DNA of 64,000 bases from assembly GCA_039180875.1 (NCBI GenBank), contig JBCDCY010000010.1:74582-138581 (forward strand), read 5' to 3'. Under the pieces are notes generated by a model. It was not told where the DNA came from and did no database searches. It worked only from the letters and a program-made list of their open reading frames with translations. The stretch comes from JBCDCY01 sp039180875. GTDB lineage: Bacteria > Pseudomonadota > Alphaproteobacteria > Rhodobacterales > Rhodobacteraceae. This document shows, piece after piece, positions 25,495 through 35,788 of this stretch; position 1 is the first letter of the stretch, and each line of letters begins with the position of its first letter. Made by a program: the position numbers and the translations under genes.

Positions 25495-26361
25495 CTAGCC
25501 GCGGCCCGTCCGATGCGCTTCGACCAGGCGGGCGAGGGCGCAGAACGCCTCTAGCCCCACTTCTTCGGCCCGGGCCGTCGGTGAGATCCCGCAGCTTTCG
25601 AGCCTTTGCTCCAGCTCCGGCAGCAGGCCGCGCAGGCTCGCGCGCAGCATCTTGCGCCGTTGGCCGAAGGCTTGGGCGACGACGCTCTCCAGCGTCTTGG
25701 CGTCCGCCGGATAGGCTGGCGCCGGGCGCGCCCGCAGATGCACCACGGCCGAGCGGACCTTTGGCGGCGGCACGAACGCGGTCGGTGCGACGCCGAAGGC
25801 GATTGCCGCCTCGGTCCGCCAGGCGCTGAGAACCGAGAGCCGGCCATAGCTCCGGCTGCCGGGCTGGGCGACGATGCGCTCCGCCACCTCCTGCTGGAAC
25901 ATCAGGGTGAGGCTCTGCCAGGGCGGCGGCCACATGGCCGGGGTGAGCCAGCGCACCAGCAGCTCCGTCCCGATGTTGTAGGGCAGGTTGGCGACCACCC
26001 GGATCGGCGGCGTCATCTCCGCCCAGGGGCTTGCCGCGAGGGCGTCGCCCGCCACGATCTCCAGCCGGCCGGGATAGTGCGCCGCGATCTCCTCGAGCGC
26101 GGGCAGGCAGCGCGGATCGCGCTCCACCGCCACCACCCGGCGTGCGCCTTCCTGCAGCAGCGCCCGGGTGAGGCCGCCGGGGCCGGGGCCGACCTCCAGC
26201 ACGTCGGCCGCGCTCAGATCGCCGGCGACGCGGGCGATCCGGCCGGTGAGATTGAGGTCGAGGAGGAAGTTCTGCCCCAGCGCCTTCCGCGCCGACAGCC
26301 CGTGCCTGGCGATCACCTCGCGCAGCGGTGGCAGCCCGTCGGGGGCAAGCCGCGCCGTCAC
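25495..26361 (-). CDS. rsmA: 16S rRNA (adenine1518/1519-N6)-dimethyltransferase (KsgA/RsmA)
   Basis: A 288-residue enzyme that dimethylates two adjacent adenosines near the 3' end of 16S rRNA during small-subunit maturation. The N-terminal signature KALGQNFLLDLNLTGRI is followed by SAM motif I VLEVGPGPGGLTRAL and the catalytic motif NLPYNIGTELL. The C-terminal AFGQRRKMLRASLRGL is typical. The start is GTG at 26361, four bases after the pdxA stop, and the gene ends the lptF-to-rsmA run of genes. Confidence 0.95.
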   Translation of the reverse strand: MTARLAPDGLPPLREVIARHGLSARKALGQNFLLDLNLTGRIARVAGDLSAADVLEVGPGPGGLTRALLQEGARRVVAVERDPRCLPALEEIAAHYPGRLEIVAGDALAASPWAEMTPPIRVVANLPYNIGTELLVRWLTPAMWPPPWQSLTLMFQQEVAERIVAQPGSRSYGRLSVLSAWRTEAAIAFGVAPTAFVPPPKVRSAVVHLRARPAPAYPADAKTLESVVAQAFGQRRKMLRASLRGLLPELEQRLESCGISPTARAEEVGLEAFCALARLVEAHRTGRG

Positions 26362-26365
26362 CCGG

Positions 26366-27373
26366 TCACGCCGCCTGACGCCGGCGGGCCGCCATCTCGG
26401 CCGCCAAGCGGACCGCGGCGATCATCGAGGCGGGATCGGCGCAACCCTGGCCGGCGATGTCGTAGGCGGTGCCGTGGTCGGGCGAGGTGCGCACAAAGGG
26501 CAGGCCGAGGGTGACGTTCACCCCCTGGTCGAAGTGCAGGGTCTTGAGCGGCACCAGCGCCTGGTCGTGATACATGCAGATCGCCGCGTCGTAGCGCGCT
26601 CTGGCCGGCGCGTGGAACATGGTATCGGCCGGCAGTGGCCCGGTGAGGTCGTGACCCTCGGCCTGCAGCGCGGCCACCGCCGGGGCGATGATGTCGCGCT
26701 CTTCGAGGCCGATCGCGCCGCCCTCTCCCGCGTGGGGGTTGAGCCCGGCGACGGCGAGGCGGGGGCTGTCGATGCCGAAGTCGGTCTGCAGGGCGCGGGC
26801 AGCGATCCGCACGGTGGCCACGATCAGGGCGACGCTCAACCGACCCGGCACCTCGGCCAGTGGAATGTGCACCGTCACCGGCACCACGCGCAGGCCGGGG
26901 CCTGCCAGCATCATCACTGGCGTCACACCACCGGCGAGATGGGCGAGATATTCCGTATGGCCGGGAAAGGCGAAGTCGGCGCCGTCGATCAGCGCCCACT
27001 TGTTGATCGGTGCGGTGACGAGTGCCGCGGCCTCTCCCGCCAGCGCGAGTTCGGCACCGCGACGGATGGCGCACAGGACCGGGGGCGCGTTGGCCGGATC
27101 GGGATTGCCCGCGAGGGCTGGGGCGAGCAGCGGCTCGGGCAGCACGGGCAGGGCGCCCCGCGGCGCTGTGGCGACGGCGGCCGGCGCGTCGATCTCGGCA
27201 ATGGTGAGGCCGGCGCCGGCGGTCCAGCGGGCTAGGGCGGCGGGGTCGCCGATGACCGCCAGCGCCACGTCGCCAACGAGTGCGGCGAAGGCTTTCGAGA
27301 CGATCTCCGGCCCGATGCCGGACGGGTCGCCGAGGCTGATGACGATCGGGGCCGACGGATCGGCCGCGATCAT
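26366..27373 (-). CDS. pdxA: 4-hydroxythreonine-4-phosphate dehydrogenase
   Basis: A 335-residue enzyme of the DXP-dependent vitamin B6 pathway. It oxidises 4-phosphohydroxy-L-threonine with NAD, and the product feeds PdxJ. Family motifs are SLGDPSGIGPEI at the N-terminus, TAPINKWAL, FPGHTEYLA, GLNPHAGEGG and MYHDQALVPLK, which include the metal-binding histidines. Its ATG overlaps the stop of the surA-like gene (ATGA, 27370-27373). Confidence 0.95.
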   Translation of the reverse strand: MIAADPSAPIVISLGDPSGIGPEIVSKAFAALVGDVALAVIGDPAALARWTAGAGLTIAEIDAPAAVATAPRGALPVLPEPLLAPALAGNPDPANAPPVLCAIRRGAELALAGEAAALVTAPINKWALIDGADFAFPGHTEYLAHLAGGVTPVMMLAGPGLRVVPVTVHIPLAEVPGRLSVALIVATVRIAARALQTDFGIDSPRLAVAGLNPHAGEGGAIGLEERDIIAPAVAALQAEGHDLTGPLPADTMFHAPARARYDAAICMYHDQALVPLKTLHFDQGVNVTLGLPFVRTSPDHGTAYDIAGQGCADPASMIAAVRLAAEMAARRRQAA

Positions 27374-28641
27374 CGCACCTCCGTCACCGCGTCGCGGCGC
27401 AGTTCCTGCAAGTAGCCGTCGGCGAAGCTGCCGAGGCGCTGCTCAAAGATCTCGCCCCGGACGCTGTCGCGGGCGTCGACGGGGCTGCCCCCGGTGCCCG
27501 CGTCGCGGCTGCAGAGCACGTAGATCTCGAAACGCGTATCGGTCTCCACCGGGCTGCTTGCCGCGTCGATCGCCAGGCCGTCGAGCGCGCTGGCGGCGGT
27601 GTCGGAAAGCTCGGCCTCCGGCACCGGCCCGATGATCCCCGATCCAGCGCTGAGCTCGCTGCCCTGCGCCACCACGTCGCCGCAACCGCCGAGCCCCAGG
27701 GCGAGGGCTCGGGCCTCGTTCCTAAACTGCTGGCGTTCGTTGGTGCTGGCGCCCGTCGGTATCTCGACGATTGCGATGGCGTAGGTGACCTGGGCCGCTG
27801 CTTCGCTCTCACCATCGGCGGCGCTTGCGACATCGGTCCGTTGGTCCAGCAACTTGATGATCGTCACGCCGCGAGTGATCGGGATCGGCGGCGTGACCTC
27901 GCCAATCTCGAGAAGCGAGATCTCGGTGGCGATCTCGGGCGGCAGGGCATCGAGGGGAGCCCAGCCGATATCGCCGCCCTGGGCGGCAGAGCCGGAGCGG
28001 GAGTAGCGCCGCACCGCTGCGGTGAAATCGCCGCCGGCGCGCAGCTCCTCCACCAACTGAGCAGCGAGGGCCAGCGTCTCCTCCTCGCCTCGCTCCTCGA
28101 AGGGCATGGCCAGCTCAGCTAGGCGCACGCTGACATTCTCGTCCGCCAGGCCGAGCTCGAGGGCGGACTCGATGTCCTGCTCGGTCGGCGTCGCGCGGGA
28201 CCCGAAGCGCAACCGCACAACTTTGCGCCAGGCCAGCTCCGCCCGGATGAAGTCCTCGAGCGCCTCGCGCCCCACGCCGCGGCTGCCGAGGCCAGCGATC
28301 AGGCGATCGGCGGTCAGGTTGCGCGAACGGGCGAAGCGAGCGATGCCGTCCTCCAGCTCCGCCGGTGAGACGGTGAGGCCGAGGCGCCGCGCCTCCTGCA
28401 GCTTCAGCACCTCCTCGATCAGCGCCTCCTGGGCCAGGGCCGCCGCCCGGCTCTCATCGAGGCCGAAGACGCGGTAGAAGCGGGAGCGTTCGGCCAGATC
28501 GAAATGCGTGATGACGTCGTCGTTGACGACGAGGGCTGGGGAAAACGGGTTCTGGGCCGCGGCCCCGTCGGGCAAGGCCGGCATGAGCAGGGCGAGGGCC
28601 AGGCAAAGCGCGCCGGGGCGCAGTTTGGTCGGTCGCATCAT
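27370..28641 (-). CDS. SurA-like periplasmic peptidyl-prolyl isomerase/chaperone
   Basis: A 423-residue exported protein. The signal peptide spans about residues 1-29 (ALCLALALLMPAL, cleavage near AAAQ). A SurA N-terminal domain follows: VVNDDVITHFDLAERSRF and ALIEEVLKLQEARRLGLTVS. A parvulin-type PPIase domain covers about 170-270 (GGDIGWAPLDALPPEIA, ITRGVTIIKLLDQR). SurA escorts outer-membrane proteins, including LptD, whose gene ends 14 bp upstream. The order lptD-surA-pdxA-rsmA is widely conserved. Two adjacent ATGs leave the start uncertain by one codon. Confidence 0.9.
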   Translation of the reverse strand: MMRPTKLRPGALCLALALLMPALPDGAAAQNPFSPALVVNDDVITHFDLAERSRFYRVFGLDESRAAALAQEALIEEVLKLQEARRLGLTVSPAELEDGIARFARSRNLTADRLIAGLGSRGVGREALEDFIRAELAWRKVVRLRFGSRATPTEQDIESALELGLADENVSVRLAELAMPFEERGEEETLALAAQLVEELRAGGDFTAAVRRYSRSGSAAQGGDIGWAPLDALPPEIATEISLLEIGEVTPPIPITRGVTIIKLLDQRTDVASAADGESEAAAQVTYAIAIVEIPTGASTNERQQFRNEARALALGLGGCGDVVAQGSELSAGSGIIGPVPEAELSDTAASALDGLAIDAASSPVETDTRFEIYVLCSRDAGTGGSPVDARDSVRGEIFEQRLGSFADGYLQELRRDAVTEVR

Positions 28642-28655
28642 CTCTCTTTCGTCGC

Positions 28656-30854
28656 TCAGTTGCGCGCCAGTTTGCTGCAGCGGCTGCGCGGCCGGCCGCG
28701 CCGGTCGCCGGTGCTGAACTCCGCCACCCGGATGTTGAGCCCGGCACTGGTCGAGGGCGCTACATTAAGGGATGTGGTGAAACGGCGCGAGACCGAAACA
28801 TCTATGCCGACGCAGTCGGTGGTGTAGCTCAGGGCACCGCCCGCCCGCACCACGCTGCCCTCCACCAGGTCCTGGCGGAAGAAGCCGCTGATCGCCCAGT
28901 TCGGCGTCAACTCGTAGCCGCCTTGCAGGAGTAGCTCGGCCCGATCTTCCGGCGCGCCCTGGGCCGTGTCTTCCTCAAGCAGGACGAGGGAGCTGTTCAG
29001 CGTGGCGCCGGCATAGTCGAGGGAGAAGATCGCCTCGTTCCGGCTGAAGTTGAAGGTCTCGTCAAAGAGCGCCCGGTTAGTGAGCTTGAAGTAGGGCGGA
29101 AAGCTGAGCGTCAGCGCGGTCACCACGTCGGAGGTGGTGCCGGTGAGGCCGGTGCCCTCGGTAAAGACCGGATCGGCGTCGACCCGAAAGACGTTGCCGA
29201 CCAGGAAGCTGATGCTGGTGCCGTTGTCGGCGACCCGCTCGTAGCGCACCCCGACATTGGAGCGAAAGCCGGGCTCGAACCGATCCTCGCCCGGGAACCG
29301 GCTGATGTCGAACAGGTTGGTCTCGTCGAACTCGACCAGCAGGCTGTCCTCGTTCGGGATGCCGGGGCCGTTGCCGCCGCTGCCGGCGAAGATCAGCTGG
29401 GCGATGGGCTCTAGGTAGTGCATCGCGTTGGCGGTGCGGAGCGCCGTGGGGTAGCGCACCTCGCCGCCGATAAGGGGTCGAAAGCGGGTGCTGGTGCCGT
29501 CGGGTACCACGTCGTCACCTTCCGAGCCGAAGAGGTCGACGCCGAACTCGCCAAAGCTGCGCAGCACCAGGCCGCGGGGGGTGATCCAGTCCCGCTCCCA
29601 ATCCGCTTCGGCCGAGAAGCGGAAGGAGTTGGTGCTGTTGTTGCGGAAGAGCGCGTAGCCGGAGGCGTCGAAGGCCAGGGTGCCGCCCGCCACGGTTTGC
29701 GGCACGATCTGGCGCATCTCGAACTCGGGCAGGGCGTTTGGCACCAGGCCCGGCAACTCGTCCGGCGCGTCCCGCAGGCTTTGGAACCGCACGCCGTTCA
29801 ATTCCCAGAAGCCGTTCGGCCGGAAGGAGGCGACACCGAGTACGCTGGTCAGCCGGTCGGTTTCGGAGAAGTCGAACTCCCTGAGATAGCTGTCGTCGGA
29901 GGCGGCGTTGATATCGGCATAGGCCTGGATCGTGTCGGTCAGGAAGTAGCTCCCGAAGACGTCGAGATGGCCGCGAAAGACATCCAGGAACTCGTCATCG
30001 TCCGGTGTGATCGAGCCGTAGAAATCCAGGTAGCCGCGGGCGAAGCGCCGGCGGTATTCGCCCTCCATGATCAGGCCCTGGTTGGTGGTGATGAAGGGCG
30101 TGATCGTGGCATCGGACTGGTCGTCGATGACGACGAAGTAGGGGATCTTGGTGCCGTAGCCGAAGATCTCAGAGCTCAGCAGCCGGGGCGAGAGAAAGCC
30201 GGTCGCCCGCTCGACCGAGGGGTCGGGATGGCGGAAGTAGGGGAGCCAGGCGACGGTGACGCCGAAGACGTCGAAATAGGCGTTCTCGTAGTGGATCTGG
30301 CGGGTCTGCTCGTCGTGGATCACCCGCTCCGCCCGGATCTGCCAGATCGGGGTGGGATGCTCCTCACACACCTCGCAGGCGCTGGCGACGGCGCGGTAGA
30401 GCGTGTTGTAGCGGGACTCGACCCGCCGCGCCTCGACCGAGGCCACGCGAAACTGGCTGGAGATCAGGGTGCGCGCGCCCTGCACCAGGCCGTTGCGCAG
30501 CTCCGGGTCTAGGGTGGCGATGTCGGCATAGACCGTGGTGCCGTCGGGGTTGCGCAGGATCAGATCGCCCGTGGCGGTGATCGTCCCGGCCTGGGCGTCA
30601 TAGACGATCTCGTCCGCGGTGAGCGTGCGCTCGCCGTAGAACACCTCGACATTGCCGCGGGCGATCAGCCGCTCGCTCTCCGCCTCGTAGCGCACGTCGT
30701 CGGCGATCAGCGCCACCGGCAGGTCGCGGGGGATCTCCGTCAGATCGAGGGGGCGCTGCTGGGCGACAGTGGGTACGGCCACGGCGGAGGCCAGCACGGC
30801 GGTCAGCGCCACGGTAAGCGCGCACGATCGCGGCCATGCCCGAGGTCCTGCCAC
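28656..30854 (-). CDS. lptD: LPS-assembly outer-membrane protein LptD
   Basis: A 732-residue outer-membrane beta-barrel that, with LptE, inserts lipopolysaccharide into the outer leaflet. The signal peptide (about 1-32) ends at VAQ. The periplasmic jelly-roll (OstA/LptA-like) has LIADDVRYEAESERLIARGN and ILRNPDGTTVYAD. The barrel follows, with many aromatic-rich strands, up to about residue 725. Cysteines in ACEVCEEHP and near the C-terminus (DCVGID, SRCSK) could form the disulfides LptD needs. I place the start at GTG 30854, seven bases after GGGAG; the upstream open frame to 31352 is antisense-like shadow of lptG. Confidence 0.93.
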   Translation of the reverse strand: MAGPRAWPRSCALTVALTAVLASAVAVPTVAQQRPLDLTEIPRDLPVALIADDVRYEAESERLIARGNVEVFYGERTLTADEIVYDAQAGTITATGDLILRNPDGTTVYADIATLDPELRNGLVQGARTLISSQFRVASVEARRVESRYNTLYRAVASACEVCEEHPTPIWQIRAERVIHDEQTRQIHYENAYFDVFGVTVAWLPYFRHPDPSVERATGFLSPRLLSSEIFGYGTKIPYFVVIDDQSDATITPFITTNQGLIMEGEYRRRFARGYLDFYGSITPDDDEFLDVFRGHLDVFGSYFLTDTIQAYADINAASDDSYLREFDFSETDRLTSVLGVASFRPNGFWELNGVRFQSLRDAPDELPGLVPNALPEFEMRQIVPQTVAGGTLAFDASGYALFRNNSTNSFRFSAEADWERDWITPRGLVLRSFGEFGVDLFGSEGDDVVPDGTSTRFRPLIGGEVRYPTALRTANAMHYLEPIAQLIFAGSGGNGPGIPNEDSLLVEFDETNLFDISRFPGEDRFEPGFRSNVGVRYERVADNGTSISFLVGNVFRVDADPVFTEGTGLTGTTSDVVTALTLSFPPYFKLTNRALFDETFNFSRNEAIFSLDYAGATLNSSLVLLEEDTAQGAPEDRAELLLQGGYELTPNWAISGFFRQDLVEGSVVRAGGALSYTTDCVGIDVSVSRRFTTSLNVAPSTSAGLNIRVAEFSTGDRRGRPRSRCSKLARN

Positions 30855-30889
30855 CCGCGATCTCCCTCTGTCCCAGCCCCGAATAAGCT

Positions 30890-31999
30890 CTACCCGTCCT
30901 CGAGGTAGAACAATAGCCCCATCGCACCGAGCATGGCGGATGCCGGCGGCACCCAGACCGCGATCAGCGGCGGTAAGGCGCCGCTGCCGCCGAGCGCCTG
31001 GGTGACGTCGGAGACGAAGAACAGCACGAACCCCGTCATCACGGCCGCCAGGATCATGATGCCGACCCCGCCGAACCGGGTCGTGCGCATGGAAAAGGCG
31101 CCGCCGAGCAGCACCATCGCCATGAAGAGGAGCGGCTTGGCGAGCTCCGCCTGGTAGTAGAGCCGGTGCCGATCGGCGGTGAAGCCCGCGGCCTCCAAGA
31201 TCGCGATGAAGCGCGGCAGATCCCAGAAAGAAAGTGACTGGGGCGGCGCGAAGCCGTCGAGGATGCGCTCGCTGGTGAGCGTGGTCGGCACCGTGATCTC
31301 GTCCCGGGCGACGGGCAGGGCGGCGTCGGCGAGCTCCGGGCCGAAGCGCCACTCAGTCGCGTCGGCCATGATCCAGGCCCCGACACCGGGGGAGAGCTCG
31401 GCGCTTTCCGCCTCGATCCGCCCGACCAGCCGGCCGTTCTCGTCAAAGCGGAAGAGCGTCGGCAGGAGAAGGCGCGTCCCGTCGGCGTTGGAGCGGGCGG
31501 CGCGGATCACCGTCTGGCCGCTCTCCTCCGCCTGGCGCAGCCACAGGCCCTTGCCGGAGACCGAGAGCAGGCTCGCCTGGCCTTTGAAATAGCGGGCGTT
31601 CATCGTCTCGTAGCGGCTGAGCGTGGTGGCCGCGATCGGGTTGAGCGCGGCGAAGGCCACCACCCCCAGCACCCCGGCGCAGAGCATCACCGGTAGGATC
31701 AGCCGCCAGGCAGAGACGCCGGCGGCCCGGGTGACCACCAGCTCGCTCGACCGGGCGAGCTGCAGGAAGGCGGCCATCGAGGCGAGCATGAAGACGAAGG
31801 GCAGGGTGCTGCCGAGCACCGTCGGCATATGGAGGAGCGCCATGGTAAAGACCTCGACCCCACCCGCGCCGCTGCTGCCAAGGTTGCGCGCCATCTCGAT
31901 CAGGTCGCCGATGATGATGAGCACCGCGACGATGACGAGCACCAGGCCGAGGCGCTGCAGGAAGGTGCGCGCGATGTAAGCGGCGAGGGTGAAGCTCAC
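30890..31999 (-). CDS. lptG: LPS export permease LptG
   Basis: A 369-residue permease of the LptB2FGC transporter, which extracts lipopolysaccharide from the inner membrane. It has six hydrophobic helices in the usual 3+3 pattern around a periplasmic beta-jellyroll (about residues 130-260). Recognisable parts are YIARTFLQRLGLVLVIVAVL, RSSELVVTRAAGVSAWRL and the C-terminal LAKPLLFMAMVLLGGAFSMR. The start is GTG 31999, overlapping the lptF stop in GTGA; a longer frame to 32110 is an lptF shadow. Usual length is about 360. Confidence 0.94.
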   Translation of the reverse strand: MSFTLAAYIARTFLQRLGLVLVIVAVLIIIGDLIEMARNLGSSGAGGVEVFTMALLHMPTVLGSTLPFVFMLASMAAFLQLARSSELVVTRAAGVSAWRLILPVMLCAGVLGVVAFAALNPIAATTLSRYETMNARYFKGQASLLSVSGKGLWLRQAEESGQTVIRAARSNADGTRLLLPTLFRFDENGRLVGRIEAESAELSPGVGAWIMADATEWRFGPELADAALPVARDEITVPTTLTSERILDGFAPPQSLSFWDLPRFIAILEAAGFTADRHRLYYQAELAKPLLFMAMVLLGGAFSMRTTRFGGVGIMILAAVMTGFVLFFVSDVTQALGGSGALPPLIAVWVPPASAMLGAMGLLFYLEDG

Positions 32000-33123
32000 G
32001 GCACCGCCCCCTCTGCCGCTGCCGGGAAGGGCGCGGCCCGGCGCCGCCCGCTCAGCAGCACGACGGCGATGATGAGGCCGAGGATCGGCGGCACGTACAT
32101 CAACGGCCACAGCTCCGAGACCGAGGTCGCGGCCGATTTTGCCACGATGCCGAGCACCCGGATCACCACCGCGCCGACGATGGCGAAAGCGATGCGGATG
32201 GCGAACCCCCGCCGGCGAAAGCCGCCGAAGACGACCAGCGCCAGGGCGAGCAGCGGCAGCGTCAGCCCATAAAGCGGCGCCGAGAGCTGCTCATGCCCCT
32301 CCGCTGTGAAGTCGCCGCGGGTGCGGCGCGCCCCCTCCCAAAGCTCCTCCGGCGGATTGACCAGGGTGCCCACATAGTGCTCCGACGGCTTGCGGGCGCG
32401 CGTCTCATCGTCGGCGATGAAGGGGCTGAGGTCGTAGACCAGGGTCTCGAAATCCAGGATTGAGAGGCTGCCCCGGGTCACGTCGTAGTGCTGCGCCGCG
32501 CCCGAGAACATCACCACCCGCGGAGCGCCATCCTCCCGCACCAGGGCGGCGCGCTCGGCGGTGTAGGTCACGGGCTCGGCCGGATCGCTGTTGTCGTGCA
32601 GGAAGATGCCCGCCATCTCTCCCGCCCGGTTGGTCTCGCGGATGTAGATTGTGAGGCCGTCGCCGGGGTGCACGAACTCCCCCTCACGGATCAGCGCGTT
32701 GGCGATCTCGCTCCGGATATCGGCGATGCGCTCGCGCAACTCCCGCGCGGCGGTGGGCATCAGGTAGAGGGTGATGACGCACATCGCCACCATCACCGCC
32801 GCGCCGAAGATGGCGATCGGCCGGGCAAGCCGCAGGGTGGAGATGCCGGCCCCCATCATCACCACCAGCTCGCTTTCGGAATAGAGGCGATTGACCAGAT
32901 AGAGCGTCGCCGCGAAGGCCGCGACCGGCAACACGATCGACATCACCACGGGCAACAACAGCGCCGTGAAGGCGAGGAAAACGCCCGCGGTCTGGCCCGC
33001 ATTCACCACCGTGTCGATCACCCGGAGCGATTGGGTGAGCCAGATCACCCCGGTGAAGACCAGGGCGAAAAAGCCGAAGGGGCCGACGATTTGGGCAATG
33101 ATGTAGCGGTCGATGCGGTTCAT
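31996..33123 (-). CDS. lptF: LPS export permease LptF
   Basis: A 375-residue partner of LptG. The N-terminus MNRIDRYIIAQIVGPFGFFA, followed by SLRVIDTVVNAGQTAGVFL and LYSESELVVMMGAGISTLRL, is typical of LptF. The periplasmic jelly-roll lies between about residues 140 and 270, and three C-terminal helices follow. It is first in the run lptF-lptG-lptD-surA-pdxA-rsmA on the minus strand, and its promoter should be in the 140-bp gap shared with the divergent pepA. That LPS export, OMP folding and two housekeeping enzymes share a transcript is inferred from spacing. Confidence 0.94.
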   Translation of the reverse strand: MNRIDRYIIAQIVGPFGFFALVFTGVIWLTQSLRVIDTVVNAGQTAGVFLAFTALLLPVVMSIVLPVAAFAATLYLVNRLYSESELVVMMGAGISTLRLARPIAIFGAAVMVAMCVITLYLMPTAARELRERIADIRSEIANALIREGEFVHPGDGLTIYIRETNRAGEMAGIFLHDNSDPAEPVTYTAERAALVREDGAPRVVMFSGAAQHYDVTRGSLSILDFETLVYDLSPFIADDETRARKPSEHYVGTLVNPPEELWEGARRTRGDFTAEGHEQLSAPLYGLTLPLLALALVVFGGFRRRGFAIRIAFAIVGAVVIRVLGIVAKSAATSVSELWPLMYVPPILGLIIAVVLLSGRRRAAPFPAAAEGAVP

Positions 33124-33263
33124 CGTGCCGGTCCCTTCTCCCCGCTCTGGCGCATGATCGCCGGTCGCGCAGCCGGGGCGTGGCAGGCGCCAGTGCTCGC
33201 TGGCGCCGGGGCCGCAAAGACACTACGGTTCGCCCTTACGCCGTGTCCAGCCGGGAGACCACC

Positions 33264-34742
<1,479 letters not shown>

Positions 34743-34752
34743 GCCCGCGCCG

Positions 34753-35220
34753 ATGGGCGAGGTTCTATTCTATCACCTGACCCAGACGCCGCTCGAGCGC
34801 ACGCTGCCGGAGTTGCTGGAGCGCTCCGTCGCCCGCGATTGGCGCGTGGTGGTGCGGAGTGGCGCGGCGGAGCGGCTGGCCGCCCTCGACACCCATCTCT
34901 GGACCTACCGCGAGGACAGCTTCCTGGCCCACGGCACGGCCGAGATGGGCCACGCGGCGGCGCAGCCGATCTACCTGACCGCGGGGGAGGAGGTGCCGAA
35001 CGCCGCCGACATCCTGATGCTCGTCGACGGCGCGCGGCTGCGGACCGAGGAGGTGGAGAGCTTCACCCGGGTCGTCCTGCTCTTCGACGGCCACGACGAG
35101 GGCATCGTCGGGGCCGCTCGCGACGACTGGCGGGCGGTGACGGCAAGCGGCGCGATGGCCACCTACTGGGCGCAGGAGGATGGCCGCTGGATCAAGCGGG
35201 CCGAGAGCAAGCCGGACTAG
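34753..35220 (+). CDS. holC: DNA polymerase III subunit chi
   Basis: A 155-residue protein. The N-terminus MGEVLFYHLTQTPLERTLPE and the segments DTHLWTYREDSFLAHGTAE and RVVLLFDGHDEG are typical of HolC. Chi bridges the clamp-loader complex and single-stranded-DNA-binding protein. It is 10 bp downstream of pepA and probably co-transcribed. It is convergent with the MarR gene, with a hairpin between them. Confidence 0.92.
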   Translation: MGEVLFYHLTQTPLERTLPELLERSVARDWRVVVRSGAAERLAALDTHLWTYREDSFLAHGTAEMGHAAAQPIYLTAGEEVPNAADILMLVDGARLRTEEVESFTRVVLLFDGHDEGIVGAARDDWRAVTASGAMATYWAQEDGRWIKRAESKPD

Positions 35221-35246
35221 CGAACACCTTCAGTCGAATGGTGATC

Positions 35247-35266
35247 TCCGGTGCGCCAGCACCGGA
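35247..35266. terminator. Hairpin between convergent holC and MarR genes
   Basis: TCCGGTGC (35247-35254) and GCACCGGA (35259-35266) form an 8-bp perfect stem with the loop GCCA, 26 bp after the holC stop. It can act in both directions. No T-run is present. Confidence 0.5.
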
Positions 35267-35314
35267 TCGCGCCCAACGGGTTCGGCGTGATCCTCAGTTC
35301 ATATTCGCGCCTAA

Positions 35315-35788
35315 TCAGTTGCCTTCTCCCCCCGTCTCCGACCGATGCGTGTCGAGGTGGGTGCGGAGGGCCTGCAGAAAGGGCAGGGCGCTCTCCACCT
35401 CCGCCTGCGAGAAGCGGAGGCCCACATCGGCGAAACGGGCGGCGGCCGCGGCGATGGCCTCGTCGCGCACGGTCCGGCCCGCCTGGGTAAGGTAGACACG
35501 CTTGCGCCGCGCGTCCTCCGCGTCCGCCTCCACCCTCACCAAGCCCCTCGCCTCCAGGCGCTGCACCGTGTTGGTCAAGGCCCCTTTCGTCACCTGGAAG
35601 GCGCGGGCGAGCTCCGCCGGGGTCTTGCCGTCGCCCAGCCGGACGCAATGGTTGAGCAAGGTGAAGTGGGCGACCTGCAGCCCGGACGGCAGGGTCCGCT
35701 GCAGGCGCGTCCGGGCGAGCTGGTCGATGATGCCGATCTCGTTGAAGAGCGCGAACAGGATGTCCGTCGCGACCCTCTCGGCCTTCAT
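35315..35788 (-). CDS. MarR-family transcriptional regulator
   Basis: A 157-residue winged-helix protein. The recognition region reads KTPAELARAFQVTKGALTNT and the wing LVRVEADAEDARRKRVYLTQ, both typical of MarR. Its ATG overlaps the stop of the nitroreductase gene (ATGA, 35785-35788), so the two are one operon. Palindromes at 36948-37002, in front of that operon, are the likely binding sites, implying autoregulation in response to a small molecule. Such regulators often sense phenolic compounds or oxidants. Confidence 0.9.
   Translation of the reverse strand: MKAERVATDILFALFNEIGIIDQLARTRLQRTLPSGLQVAHFTLLNHCVRLGDGKTPAELARAFQVTKGALTNTVQRLEARGLVRVEADAEDARRKRVYLTQAGRTVRDEAIAAAAARFADVGLRFSQAEVESALPFLQALRTHLDTHRSETGGEGN

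Noticed and set aside
28656..31352. LptD extended to 31352
   Set aside because: The extension is out-of-frame lptG sequence; the signal peptide and ribosome site place the start at GTG 30854.
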